A DNA stretch of 64,000 nt from Rhodoferax sp. GTDB taxonomy: Bacteria > Pseudomonadota > Gammaproteobacteria > Burkholderiales > Burkholderiaceae_C. Below, piece by piece: positions 34,236-43,714 of this stretch (its first letter is position 1; each line of letters starts with the position of its first letter). The position numbers and the translations under genes were made by a program. A model generated the notes under the pieces. It ran no database searches, was not told the origin of the DNA, and worked only from the letters and a program-made list of their open reading frames with translations. The stretch covers positions 310,001 to 374,000 of the forward strand of contig NZ_JADMJN010000005.1 of the NCBI RefSeq assembly GCF_018780565.1. The letters are read 5' to 3'.

Positions 34236-34949
34236 ATGACTGATCCCCAACAAAATCCCCCTGCCAGCCCCCGCTTCTGGGCCCTGATTCCCTGTGCTGG
34301 CACTGGCTCGCGCTCAGGGGCCGACGGCCCCAAACAGTACCAGCCACTGGCGGGAAAAGCCATGGTGATGCACACCCTGGCAGCCTTTGCCAGCGTGGCC
34401 CGGCTCACCAACACGGCGCTGGTGCTTGCCCCGGATGACGATTTCTTTGCGTCCCGTAGTGCTACTTATTTAATAGCTAACTGCGGAGGTTGCACAAGGG
34501 CCTCCAGTGTATTGAATGGCTTGTTGTTTCTGCTGCAGCACGGCGCCACCTCTACCGACTGGGTGCTGGTGCACGACGCGGCGCGCTGCCTGGTGACCCC
34601 GGGCCAGATTAACGCCTTGATCGATGCCTGCGCGGCGGACCCTGTTGGCGGGCTGCTGGCCCACAAACTGCCCGATACGCTCAAGCGTGAGGTGGGCGGC
34701 CGGGTGGCCGACACACTGGACCGCAGCGACAAGTGGCTGGCCCAGACGCCCCAGATGTTTCGCGTGGGCATGCTGCTGGACGCATTGAAGCAGGCGGGCG
34801 ACACCGTAACCGACGAGTCCAGCGCCATGGAAGCGGCTGGGTTTCAGCCCCTGCTGGTGCAGGGCAGCGCGCAGAATTTCAAGGTAACTTACCCCGAAGA
34901 TTTTGCACTGGCCGAAGCGGTGTTGACCGCACGCTTGAAAGGCGAATGA
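34236..34949 (+). CDS. ispD: 2-C-methyl-D-erythritol 4-phosphate cytidylyltransferase with an element-derived segment
   Basis: A 237-residue IspD of the MEP isoprenoid pathway; it joins CTP and MEP. The ATG at 34236 is preferred, as GGAGG (34223-34227) is 8 bases upstream. [20 protein letters not shown] is the nucleotide-binding loop and [17 protein letters not shown] the next catalytic part. Between residues 75 and 90 the sequence [14 protein letters not shown] is encoded by copy C of the 43-base element; its right half also supplies the conserved GGxTRxxSV motif, so the enzyme probably works but has a changed surface strand. ispF follows 1 base later. Confidence 0.95.
   Translation: MTDPQQNPPASPRFWALIPCAGTGSRSGADGPKQYQPLAGKAMVMHTLAAFASVARLTNTALVLAPDDDFFASRSATYLIANCGGCTRASSVLNGLLFLLQHGATSTDWVLVHDAARCLVTPGQINALIDACAADPVGGLLAHKLPDTLKREVGGRVADTLDRSDKWLAQTPQMFRVGMLLDALKQAGDTVTDESSAMEAAGFQPLLVQGSAQNFKVTYPEDFALAEAVLTARLKGE
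34460..34502 (+). repeat. 43-base dispersed element, copy C (inside ispD)
   Basis: TGCTACTTATTTAATAGCTA, 17-base spacer, AGGGCC. It reads in the ispD sense strand with GCT ATx xxx TTA ATA GCT as codons, the same frame as the other coding copies. Confidence 0.9.
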
Positions 34950-34950
34950 C

Positions 34951-35433
34951 ATGAATTTCAGAATTGGTGAGGGCTGGGATGTGCACGCCCTCGTGGAAGG
35001 ACGAAAGCTCATTCTGGGTGGTGTGGATGTTCCTTTCCACCTGGGCCTGCTGGGCCATTCGGATGCCGATGTGCTGCTGCACGCCATCACCGACGCCTTG
35101 CTGGGCGCGGCTGCGCTGGGCGACATTGGCACGCATTTCCCGGATACGGATGTGCGCTTCAAAGGTGCCGACTCGATCGTGCTCTTGACCGAGGCCGCCC
35201 GCCGCGTGCGTGCCCAAGGTTTTGAGATTGGCAATGTGGACAGCACCGTGATCGCACAGGCGCCCAAACTGATGTCCCACATTCCAGCCATGCGCGCCCG
35301 GATTGCGTTCGCTTTGGCGGTGGAGGTGGATCAGGTCAACGTCAAGGCCAAGACCGCTGAGAAGATGGGGCCGGTTGGCCTGGGGCAGGCGATGGAAGCG
35401 CGGGCGGTGGTGTTGCTTTGCAGACCCAGGTAA
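34951..35433 (+). CDS. ispF: 2-C-methyl-D-erythritol 2,4-cyclodiphosphate synthase
   Basis: A 160-residue IspF, the usual length, that cyclises CDP-ME 2-phosphate in the MEP pathway. [20 protein letters not shown] (7-26) and [20 protein letters not shown] hold the zinc ligands Asp, His and His; [11 protein letters not shown] and [15 protein letters not shown] bind the cytidine and diphosphate. Its ATG is 1 base after the ispD stop. No element copy is seen inside it. Confidence 0.97.
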   Translation: MNFRIGEGWDVHALVEGRKLILGGVDVPFHLGLLGHSDADVLLHAITDALLGAAALGDIGTHFPDTDVRFKGADSIVLLTEAARRVRAQGFEIGNVDSTVIAQAPKLMSHIPAMRARIAFALAVEVDQVNVKAKTAEKMGPVGLGQAMEARAVVLLCRPR

Positions 35434-35499
35434 ATCGGCTTCTGATTAGAATGAACCAAAAAATTGCCGGGTTACACGGCTCATTTGGGGAGGATCAAT

Positions 35500-35631
35500 A
35501 TGCTGATTTCAAAAAAACGCAGACTGCATAAGGGCTGCGAAGCATGTGGAAAACCAAGTTTCGTTGCAGTGTATTGGGATAGTCGCGAATGGATGGCGTG
35601 CTGCAGCAGTATGTTGCGCGTCACTCTCTAA
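35500..35631 (+). CDS. Small cysteine-pair protein (43 residues)
   Basis: A short open frame with a strong GGGGAGG ribosome site 6 bases before its ATG. The protein, opening MLISKKRRLHKGCEACGKPS, has a basic N-terminus, a CxxC pair (CEAC, residues 13-16) and a Cys-Cys (34-35), a layout suggesting a small zinc finger-like fold. No family was recognised. It lies in the 247-base gap between ispF and the convergent CoA transferase gene. It could be a remnant or a chance frame; the ribosome site and metal-ligand pattern argue for a real gene. Confidence 0.5.
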   Translation: MLISKKRRLHKGCEACGKPSFVAVYWDSREWMACCSSMLRVTL

Positions 35632-35680
35632 GGGCGTAACAGGAGACACGCCCAACGCCATTGTTTCCAATAGGCATCTG

Positions 35681-36592
35681 CTACTGCGGCAACGTATAAA
35701 GCGGTATGTCTTTCTCCACGCCCAGCGCATCCAGGGCTTGGCGCGTCATGGTCAGCAGATAGGCGGCGATGGTTTGGTGGGTGGCGGGTGACATCATGGT
35801 CATGATGTTGGCGTTTTGAATGCCCGCCGCCGCGCACAGCGACTTGGCAAAGTGAGGCTCCAGCGCAGCCACGGCCACACGGCCATCCTTGCAGGGGTAG
35901 ACGCGATAGCCGGCGTGGCCACCACCGACGGCCGAGCCCTTTTTGGTCAGTCCCCATGAGCGCGGCAGGGCCAGGTAGCCAGCCGCTTCAGACAGCGCCA
36001 CCTCCAGGTAGCTGCCTTTGCCTGAACGTTGCTGTAGCAAGACGGCTTTCAACACCGCTTCCGAGGCCATCAAGGAACCACCCATGTCGGCATACAAGGT
36101 GGGTGGCAGGTCCAGCGCGCCAATCAGATCGTTCTCGGCCAGGTAAGTGAGGTCGTGCCCCGGCTCCTCTGCGCGCGCGCCGGGGGCGCCCACGATGGCT
36201 ACCTGGGACAGGGCCGGGTAGAGCTTGTGCAGCGCTTTCCAGTCCAGCCCCAGCTTGTTCAAGGCAGAGGGGCGAAACGAGGTCAGCAACACATCGGTTT
36301 TGGCCAGTTCGCGGTGCAGGGCTTTTTGGCCTTTTTCGGTCTTGAGGTCGGCCACCGCCACGCGCACGCCCTGGTGCAGCACCTGGTAGGCGGCCGGCGC
36401 ATACAAGCCCATGGGGTCGCCCGAGGTGCCGGGCACTGCGCCGGGATGCGGAGGCGGCTCCAGCTTGACGCAAGAAGCCCCCATTTGCTGGCAACGCATC
36501 AAGGCGGCGGGGCCGGGCAAATTCAGACTGAGGCTGAGCACGCGCACACCGCGCAGGGGACGCAGGGCAGGGGATTTTGCAGAGGATGTCAT
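35681..36592 (-). CDS. CaiB/BaiF family CoA transferase (short form)
   Basis: A 303-residue class III CoA transferase starting at the ATG 36592; a TTG 12 bases upstream is less likely. LRGVRVLSLSLNLPGPAALM opens the family, SFRPSALNKLGLDWKALHK and the catalytic Asp in GHDLTYLAENDLIGALD follow, and GRVAVAALEPHFAKSLCAA starts the second domain. It is about 60-100 residues shorter than most members at its C-terminus, so it resembles the short racemase-like forms. It could move CoA between aryl or acyl acids, or racemise 2-methylacyl-CoA. It follows pobA at 68 bases on the same strand. Confidence 0.85.
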   Translation of the reverse strand: MTSSAKSPALRPLRGVRVLSLSLNLPGPAALMRCQQMGASCVKLEPPPHPGAVPGTSGDPMGLYAPAAYQVLHQGVRVAVADLKTEKGQKALHRELAKTDVLLTSFRPSALNKLGLDWKALHKLYPALSQVAIVGAPGARAEEPGHDLTYLAENDLIGALDLPPTLYADMGGSLMASEAVLKAVLLQQRSGKGSYLEVALSEAAGYLALPRSWGLTKKGSAVGGGHAGYRVYPCKDGRVAVAALEPHFAKSLCAAAGIQNANIMTMMSPATHQTIAAYLLTMTRQALDALGVEKDIPLYTLPQ

Positions 36593-36660
36593 GGCGCTAT
36601 TCAAAAAGGAGCACTTCAGGGCCGACTTGCGCCGGGGACAGCTCGAATTTACCCCAAAAA

Positions 36661-37917
<1,257 letters not shown>

Positions 37918-37920
37918 TCA

Positions 37921-37958
37921 ATTGTGCGATCATTGCACTGATTGCGCGATCATCGCGC
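37921..37958. promoter_or_regulatory. Tandem IclR-type operators between pobA and its regulator
   Basis: ATTGTGCGATCATTGCAC (37921-37938) and ATTGCGCGATCATCGCGC (37941-37958) repeat with a 20-base period, close to two DNA turns. The second core GCGCGAT-C-ATCGCGC is a perfect palindrome. They lie 22 bases before the IclR GTG, between the two divergent genes. Confidence 0.75.
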
Positions 37959-37979
37959 AGCATCTGGAGGGAATTCAGC

Positions 37980-38765
37980 GTGACCATAGCCAAGGCAGAT
38001 TTCATCGAAGGCGCCGCCAAGGGTCTGGCGGTGCTGGAGAGTTTTGATACCGAGCGCCAGCGGCTCAACGCCACTTTGGCGGCCGAGCGCGCAGGCATTA
38101 CCCGTGCTTCAGCGCGGCGTCATTTGCTGACGCTGGCCCATTTGGGATACCTGGAAACCGATGGCAGTTACTTCTGGCTTTCCAGCAAGGTGCTGCGCTT
38201 CTCGGGCAGCTATCTGGCATCTGCCCGTTTGCCGCGTGCCCTGCAGCCCACCTTGAACCGCTTGGCGGTGCAGGCCCAGGAGTCCTTCTCCGCCGTAGTG
38301 CTGGATGCCGATGAAGTCGTGATCGTGGCGCGCAGCGGCAACGACCGCCACTCGTCTTCGGCCGGCAGCGGGCGCGTGATTGCCTATGGCCTTCACATGG
38401 GGGCCAGGTTGCCCGCCCATGCCACCTCGACTGGGCGCGTGTTGCTGGCGGCCAAAACCAAGACGGCGTTTGCAGAATGGATGAAGGGCCGCACGCTGGC
38501 CCGCATGACACCCATGACCACCACCGATGCGCGGTCTTTCCGGGCTCTCATCACCCAGGTCCGCCAGGATGATTTCTGTCTGGCCAGCGAAGAGCATGAA
38601 CTGGGTGTGCACGCTTTGGCCGTTCCCCTGCGCAACAGCAAAGGCGTGGCGGTGGCGGCGCTCAATGTGGTGGCATCTCAAAGCCGATTGTCAGTGCCCG
38701 CCATGCAGCGCGATCTGCTGCCGCTGCTGCTGGAGGCGGCGCGCGAACTGCGCCCGTTGCTTTAG
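37980..38765 (+). CDS. IclR family regulator, PobR/PcaR-like
   Basis: A 261-residue regulator read from a GTG start at 37980, chosen because GGAGGG (37966-37971) lies 8 bases upstream. TIAKADFIEGAAKGLAVLES starts the winged helix, ITRASARRHLLTLAHLGYLE is the recognition region, and the IclR effector domain follows (LHMGARLPAHATSTGRVLLA, then ASEEHELGVHALAVPLRN). The sequence is close to the PobR/PcaR branch, which activates 4-hydroxybenzoate or protocatechuate genes. It diverges from pobA over two tandem operators. The gene ends 21 bases from the convergent LivF-type gene. Confidence 0.9.
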   Translation: MTIAKADFIEGAAKGLAVLESFDTERQRLNATLAAERAGITRASARRHLLTLAHLGYLETDGSYFWLSSKVLRFSGSYLASARLPRALQPTLNRLAVQAQESFSAVVLDADEVVIVARSGNDRHSSSAGSGRVIAYGLHMGARLPAHATSTGRVLLAAKTKTAFAEWMKGRTLARMTPMTTTDARSFRALITQVRQDDFCLASEEHELGVHALAVPLRNSKGVAVAALNVVASQSRLSVPAMQRDLLPLLLEAARELRPLL

Positions 38766-38786
38766 ACGTGCCGGGCAGGGCGCCGA

Positions 38787-39500
38787 TCAAACACCCAAAT
38801 GCTGCGCCAGTAATTCCGGCTTGTCGCGCAGTTCATCGGAGCTGCCTTCAAACACCACCTGGCCTTTGACCAGAATCACATTGCGGTCGGTGATCTGGGT
38901 GACGTGCTTCCAGTTCTTGTCGACAATCACGCTGCTGATGCCGGTCTCGCGGATCAGGCCGCAGATGCGCCATATCTCACGGGCAATCAGGGGCGCCAGG
39001 CCTTCGGTGGCTTCGTCCAGAATGAGCACATCGGGGTTGGTCATCAGGGCGCGGCCAATGGTCAGCATTTGCTGCTCGCCGCCCGACAATTGCTGGCCGC
39101 CATGGCCCAGGCGCTCCTGCAGGCGCGGGAAGGTTTCCAGCACCCGTTCATAGGTCCAGTCCCGCTGGCCCCGTGTGCCGGGCCGGGCCGCCATTTTCAG
39201 GTTCTCGACCACACTCAGGTTGCCAAAAATGCCACGCCCCTCGGGGACGTAGGCGATGCCGCGCTGTGCAATCTTGTACGGGGCGTGCCCCGTCATGGCG
39301 TGGCCCATGATCTCGACCGAGCCGCTGCGGGGTTTGACCAGGCCCATGATGCTTTTGAGCAATGTGCTCTTGCCCATGCCGTTGCGCCCCATCAGGCCAA
39401 TGGTTTCACCGCGGCCCACGGAAAAGTCCAGGTCCCGCAGGATGTGGCTGGCGCCGTAGTAGGTGTTCAGCCCCCGGGCATTGATCAGCAGCTCGCTCAT
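38787..39500 (-). CDS. Branched-chain-type ABC transporter ATP-binding protein (LivF-like, second system)
   Basis: A 237-residue ATPase with Walker A GLMGRNGMGKSTLLKSI, signature LSGGEQQMLTIGRAL and Walker B LILDEATEGLAPL. The usual D/E residues are intact although Walker B reads DEATEG. It ends the second Liv-type operon and overlaps the upstream livG-type gene by 4 bases. Together with the neighbouring genes it forms a complete importer of five proteins. Position next to pobA suggests aromatic-acid uptake (inference). Confidence 0.93.
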   Translation of the reverse strand: MSELLINARGLNTYYGASHILRDLDFSVGRGETIGLMGRNGMGKSTLLKSIMGLVKPRSGSVEIMGHAMTGHAPYKIAQRGIAYVPEGRGIFGNLSVVENLKMAARPGTRGQRDWTYERVLETFPRLQERLGHGGQQLSGGEQQMLTIGRALMTNPDVLILDEATEGLAPLIAREIWRICGLIRETGISSVIVDKNWKHVTQITDRNVILVKGQVVFEGSSDELRDKPELLAQHLGV

Positions 39501-40261
39501 GCGTGCTCCTCACCCAGGTAAGCCGCCTGCACGCCGCTGTCAGCACGCACCTGTGCCGGTGTGCCGCTGGCAATCACCTGGCCATTCACCATCACGGTCA
39601 ACTGGTCGGCCAGGGTGAAGACAGCATCCATGTCATGTTCAACCAGCAGCATGGCGTGGTCTTTTTTGAGTTTCAGCAAGAGTTCCACCATGCGCTGGGC
39701 TTCGGCCACGCCCATGCCGGCCAGGGGTTCATCCAGCAGCAGCACCTGGGGTTCGGTGGCCAGCGTCATGGCAATTTCCAGTTGGCGCTGCTCGCCGTGG
39801 CTGATGGTTCCGGCAATCACATGGCGCCGATTTTCCATACCAGATAGCTCAATAGCCCTCGTGGTTCTTGCTCTTACAGCTATTGAATTGGCAGCAAGCT
39901 GCATCCAGCGCTGGGGATTCCAGGGTTGCTGGGGCTCGCGCGATTGGGCCGCCAGGTGCACGTTGTCCCACACCGTGAAGGGCAGGAAAATGTTGGTCTT
40001 CTGATAGCTGCGGCCCAGGCCCTGGCGGGAGATGCGCTCAGGGTCCCAACCCGTGATGTCGGTGCCGCACAGGGTGATCTGGCCGGAGGTGGGAGGCAAA
40101 TCACCGGCGAGCAGGTTGGTCAGGGTTGATTTACCCGCACCGTTGGGCCCGATGACCGCGTGAATGCGGTCGCGCCAGAGGTCAATGGACACATCATTGA
40201 CTGCAGCCAGACCGCCAAAGCGCTTGGTCAGGCCTTTGGCGCAGAGCAAAATTTCATTCAT
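39497..40261 (-). CDS. Branched-chain-type ABC transporter ATP-binding protein (LivG-like) with element insertion
   Basis: A 254-residue ATPase. Walker A is GPNGAGKSTLTN, signature SHGEQRQLEIAMTL and Walker B LLLDEPLAGMGVAE. After RWMQ the sequence LAANSIAVRARTTRAIEL is encoded by copy D of the 43-base element, in the region between Walker A and the signature motif where LivG proteins normally have a variable helical stretch. The insertion keeps the frame and lies away from the catalytic residues, so activity is probably retained. It overlaps the LivM-type gene by 8 bases and the LivF-type gene by 4 bases. Confidence 0.93.
   Translation of the reverse strand: MNEILLCAKGLTKRFGGLAAVNDVSIDLWRDRIHAVIGPNGAGKSTLTNLLAGDLPPTSGQITLCGTDITGWDPERISRQGLGRSYQKTNIFLPFTVWDNVHLAAQSREPQQPWNPQRWMQLAANSIAVRARTTRAIELSGMENRRHVIAGTISHGEQRQLEIAMTLATEPQVLLLDEPLAGMGVAEAQRMVELLLKLKKDHAMLLVEHDMDAVFTLADQLTVMVNGQVIASGTPAQVRADSGVQAAYLGEEHA
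39854..39896 (-). repeat. 43-base dispersed element, copy D (inside livG-like gene)
   Basis: Minus strand: TGCTGCCAATTCAATAGCTG, 17-base spacer, AGGGCT. Same sense and frame as in ispD, cysN and the DUF934 gene; it is the most diverged of the good copies at its left end. Confidence 0.8.
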
Positions 40262-41267
40262 CCTGCTTCTCCTTGCGCAGGCTCAGATACTGTGCCAGCC
40301 CCAGCACGCCACGGGGGGCAAACACCACCAGCAGCACAATGAAGCTGCCCATCCAGAGCTGCCAGTGCTTGCCCAGGTTGACGCTGCCAAGCTGCGGCAA
40401 GTCCTTGAACACATGCAAGACATATTCGAAGGTAAAGGCTCCCACAATGGCGCCGGCAAAGTTGCCCATACCACCCAGAATCACCATCATGATGGCGTGC
40501 GCACTCATGTGAAAGCCCATGAGCTCGGGATTGATGTAGCCGGTTTGCACGCCCCACAGGTAACCTGCCAGACCGGCCAGCGCGCCCGCCAGCGTAAAGG
40601 CCGTGAGCTTGTAGCCGAAAGTGCCAAAGCCCATGGCCCGCATGCGGTGCTCGTTGACACGAATGCCTGCCAGTGCGCGACCAAACGGGCTCCACAGCAG
40701 CCGCCGCAAAAAGGCATAGACCAGCAGCATCGCCCCCAGGGTGAAGTAGTACAGGGTGTTCTTGTTGTCCAGGTCAAACAGGGTCAGTCCCATCACCGTG
40801 GCGGTGGGCTTGAAGTTGATATACAGGCCATCAGAGCCGCCCAGGGCCTTGTTGTCAAAGAACAGATAAAACACCATCTGCGCAAAAGCCATCGTGACCA
40901 TGATGAAGTAGATGCCGTGGGTGCGCACCACAAAAAAACCAATGACCAACGCCGCCAGCCCGGAGGCCAACACCGCCACCGGCAAGGTCAGCCACAGCGA
41001 TGCAGCCTCGTTTTGGGGCATCAGAAACGCCAGTGCATAGCCTGCCAGACCGAAGTACGCGGCGTGGCCCAGCGAGACCAGGCCAGTGACACCCTGCAAC
41101 AGGTCCAGGCTCATGGCAAAGATGGCCAGAATCATCATCCGGGTGACCATCTGGATGTAGAAATCGGTGCCGGCAAAAGGAAAGGCCGCCAGCGCGACCA
41201 GCGCCAGCCCCAGTGCGACCTGCACGCTGCGCGGCAGTATTTCGAGATTGGCTTTGGCGGTGCTCAT
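40254..41267 (-). CDS. Branched-chain-type ABC transporter permease (LivM-like, second system)
   Basis: A 337-residue inner-membrane permease starting at MSTAKANLEILPRS; longer frames upstream would overlap the LivH gene in full. GLVSLGHAAYFGLAGYALAF and VILGGMGNFAGAIVGAFTFE are conserved LivM segments, and about ten hydrophobic helices can be counted. It partners the LivH-type protein. The stop overlaps the LivG-type start (ATGAATGA) over 8 bases and its start overlaps the LivH-type stop. Confidence 0.92.
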   Translation of the reverse strand: MSTAKANLEILPRSVQVALGLALVALAAFPFAGTDFYIQMVTRMMILAIFAMSLDLLQGVTGLVSLGHAAYFGLAGYALAFLMPQNEAASLWLTLPVAVLASGLAALVIGFFVVRTHGIYFIMVTMAFAQMVFYLFFDNKALGGSDGLYINFKPTATVMGLTLFDLDNKNTLYYFTLGAMLLVYAFLRRLLWSPFGRALAGIRVNEHRMRAMGFGTFGYKLTAFTLAGALAGLAGYLWGVQTGYINPELMGFHMSAHAIMMVILGGMGNFAGAIVGAFTFEYVLHVFKDLPQLGSVNLGKHWQLWMGSFIVLLVVFAPRGVLGLAQYLSLRKEKQDE

Positions 41268-42127
41268 TGCTTGAATAATCCTTCGGGCTTCCACAACAGC
41301 ACGGCGGCCATCAGCATATAGACCAGCATGCCTGACACGGAAGGCAGCAACACCTTGCCAAAAGTGTCGACCAGGCCCACCAGCAAGGCAGAAATAAGCG
41401 CACCCCGCACCGAGCCAATGCCGCCAATCACCACCACCACAAAACACATGATCAGAACTTGCGAGCCCATATTGGGATACACGCTGGCGATGGGGGCGGC
41501 AATCATTCCCGCCACGGCGGCCAGGCCCACGCCCAGCGCGAACACAATGGCGTGAATGAGTTTGATGTTCACGCCCAGTGACTCGGCCATGTCGCGATTG
41601 AAGGCCCCCGCGCGGATCTTCATGCCCAGACGGGTTTTGGAAATCAACAGGTACAAGCCAGCGGCCAGCGCAATGCACACGCCTGACATGAACAAACGGT
41701 AGACCGGGTACGAAAGGTTGTCGGTCAGGGGAATCGATGCGCTCAGCAAGTCGGGGATAGGCACGCTGTGAACGTCATCGCCCCACAGCATGGAGCGCAA
41801 TTCTTCAAAGATGTAGATCAGACCAAAAGTCAACAGCACCTGGTCCAGATGGTCGCGCTGGTAAAAGTGACGAAAAAGCAACCACTCCAGCGCCAGGCCA
41901 GACACCACGGCCAGGACGGCGCCGCAAACGATCGCCATTGTGAGACTGCCGAACAGCCCACTTAGCGCGTACGCCAGATAAGCCCCCAGCATGTAGAAGC
42001 TGCCATGGGCGAGGTTGACCACGCCCATGATGCCGAAGATCAGGGTCAGGCCAGCCGCCAGCATGAACAGCAACAGGCCGTACTGCACGCTGTTGAGCAG
42101 TTGGATAAGAAAGGTGGGGAAATCCAT
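41264..42127 (-). CDS. Branched-chain-type ABC transporter permease (LivH-like, second system)
   Basis: A 287-residue permease, starting at the ATG 42127; a TTG at 42145 could add six residues. LNSVQYGLLLFMLAAGLTLI opens the membrane domain, VVNLAHGSFYMLGAYLAY is the conserved loop, and GGIGSVRGALISALLVGLVD the coupling region. A terminator lies between it and the binding-protein gene, so transporter subunits are probably made in lower amounts than the binding protein. No strong ribosome site precedes it. Confidence 0.9.
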   Translation of the reverse strand: MDFPTFLIQLLNSVQYGLLLFMLAAGLTLIFGIMGVVNLAHGSFYMLGAYLAYALSGLFGSLTMAIVCGAVLAVVSGLALEWLLFRHFYQRDHLDQVLLTFGLIYIFEELRSMLWGDDVHSVPIPDLLSASIPLTDNLSYPVYRLFMSGVCIALAAGLYLLISKTRLGMKIRAGAFNRDMAESLGVNIKLIHAIVFALGVGLAAVAGMIAAPIASVYPNMGSQVLIMCFVVVVIGGIGSVRGALISALLVGLVDTFGKVLLPSVSGMLVYMLMAAVLLWKPEGLFKQ

Positions 42128-42143
42128 AAAATCTGAAAAACTC

Positions 42144-42170
42144 AAAAAAAACGGGAGGTCGGCCTCCCGT
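42144..42170 (-). terminator. Terminator/attenuator between binding protein and permease genes
   Basis: ACGGGAGG-TCGG-CCTCCCGT (8-base-pair stem) followed on the minus strand by eight T. It lies 20 bases after the binding-protein stop and just before the LivH-type gene, so it should let only part of the transcripts reach the permease genes. Confidence 0.88.
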
Positions 42171-42189
42171 TGCTGGAGGGTCAGACCAG

Positions 42190-43389
42190 TTATCCCAGTT
42201 TGCAGCCCGCGCCGCTATCGGCCAGTGCCTTGGCGGCAACGCCAATCACCTTGTTTTCCTTGTTCTCCACCACCCGCAGGTAAATGTCCTGCACCGGGTT
42301 GTGCGCCTTGCTCATGGTCCACTTGCCGCGCGGACTGTCGATGGTGGCAGATTCCAGGGCCTTGTACAAAGCGGGCTTTGCGCTCAAGTCGCCTTTGACG
42401 GCATTGGCGCCCTGCACCAGCAGCAAGCCCGTGTCATAGCCCTGTACGGCATAGACATCGGGTTGCATCCGGAACGCTTTGGCGTATTCAAGTCGGAATT
42501 TCTTGTTCCGGGGCGTGTCCAGGGAGTCGCTGTAATGCATGGTCGTGATCACGCCATCCGCTGCGGGTCCGGCGGCCTCAAGCACACCTTCGGTCAGGAA
42601 ACCTGAACCGTACAGCGCAATCTTTCCCTTGAGGCCGGCTGCCGCGAAGTCTTTCATGAACTTGGCGGCAGGGGGGCCGGCGAAGAAGCAGGCCACGGCG
42701 TCCGGCTTGAGGGATGCAATCTCGGTCAACAGCGCCTGGAATTCCACGTTGGGGAAAGGCAGGCCCAGTTCTTTGACGATGGTGCCGCCGGCGGCTGTAT
42801 AGCTTTCCTTGAAGCCCTCGAAAGCCTCGTCGCCACCCGCATATTTCCAGGTGATCCAGACGGCTTTCTTGTGGCCCTTGTCCACCATTACTTTGCCAAG
42901 TGCACGGGTGGGCTGGCTGTTGGTGAAGCTGGTGCGGAACACGTTGGGGGCGCACAGGGCGCGGGTAGCGGTATGCACGCCGGCGTTGGGGATGAGGGAT
43001 AGCACACCCGATTCGCGCGCCACTTTGTGGATGCCCATCTGCACCCCCGAGTGCACAGTGCCGATCAGTACATCGACTTTGTCACGCTGTACCAGTTTGC
43101 TGGCATTCTCTACGCCCTTGGAGGGGTCGGACTCATCGTCGACCTTGAACCATTCAATGTCACGGCCACCGAGCTTGCCGCCTTGTTCGGCAATCGCCAT
43201 GCGCACGCCATTTTCAATCGCCACGCCCAGCGGAGCGAAGGCACCGGTATAGGGCAGCATCAGGCCAACACGCACTTTGCTGCCTTGAGCCCGGGCGATT
43301 TCCGGCAACAGAAGGCCGCTGGAAGCAGCACCAATCAAGGCGGCACCGCGGGACAGGACAAGACGGCGTGAAGTGGAGTGGGATGTCAT
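42190..43389 (-). CDS. ABC transporter substrate-binding protein (second Liv-type system)
   Basis: A 399-residue periplasmic binding protein starting at MTSHSTSRRLVLSRGAALIG, with AAGGAA upstream. The signal peptide includes RRLVLSRGAALIGAA, a twin-arginine-like motif, with cleavage likely after ARA near residue 36. VRVGLMLPYTGAFAPLGVAI opens the type I binding fold and VLIGTVHSGVQMGIHKVA and YTAAGGTIVKELGLPFPNVE follow. It is transcribed ahead of the permeases, from the 325-base region up to the exonuclease gene. Ligand unknown; aromatic acids are likely from the pobA neighbourhood (inference). Confidence 0.92.
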   Translation of the reverse strand: MTSHSTSRRLVLSRGAALIGAASSGLLLPEIARAQGSKVRVGLMLPYTGAFAPLGVAIENGVRMAIAEQGGKLGGRDIEWFKVDDESDPSKGVENASKLVQRDKVDVLIGTVHSGVQMGIHKVARESGVLSLIPNAGVHTATRALCAPNVFRTSFTNSQPTRALGKVMVDKGHKKAVWITWKYAGGDEAFEGFKESYTAAGGTIVKELGLPFPNVEFQALLTEIASLKPDAVACFFAGPPAAKFMKDFAAAGLKGKIALYGSGFLTEGVLEAAGPAADGVITTMHYSDSLDTPRNKKFRLEYAKAFRMQPDVYAVQGYDTGLLLVQGANAVKGDLSAKPALYKALESATIDSPRGKWTMSKAHNPVQDIYLRVVENKENKVIGVAAKALADSGAGCKLG

Positions 43390-43714
43390 GTGAAATTCCT
43401 TGAAGGGTGAGTCATTTGAGTGGCGTTGATCGTAGCGGGCCATGCTGTTCTTGCACTAGAGAGAAACCCGTACTTTAAATTTGAATTGTTTAAGCATAAA
43501 TGAATATAAACCCAAATAGAGGATCAAATTGCAGTTGCGACATTCCTGTAGCGGGCTTTAAGTGCGTCTCAAGCAGTTTTATTTGCGCATGCATTAAATT
43601 GCTATTTAATAATTTAGATGCACTATAGTGCATTTTCTTCGATGGAGCCAGGGTTTTGTTCAAGGACTGCGGTTTAATGCCCCCTTGAATCGATTTCCAA
43701 CCGAAAGAACCGAC
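43390..43714. other. Gene-free region between divergent binding-protein and exonuclease genes
   Basis: The 325 bases are AT-rich. They hold a 16-base perfect palindrome ATGCACTATAGTGCAT (43618-43633) and are expected to hold the promoters of both divergent genes. No small gene or RNA was recognised. Confidence 0.7.
43618..43633. promoter_or_regulatory. Perfect 16-bp palindrome, operator candidate
   Basis: ATGCACTATAGTGCAT, with TGCAC/GTGCA arms. It lies 81 bases before the exonuclease start and 229 bases before the binding-protein start. The binding protein is unknown; NtrC sites have TGCAC arms but a wider centre. Confidence 0.55.

Noticed and set aside
43596..43618. TGCTATTTAATAATTTAGATG as another copy of the 43-base element
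   Set aside because: It lacks AATAGCT at the 20-base position and AGGGCY at the right spacing.
43618..43633. Reading the palindrome as an NtrC site
   Set aside because: NtrC sites need a wider centre between TGCAC arms, and no nitrogen genes are near.
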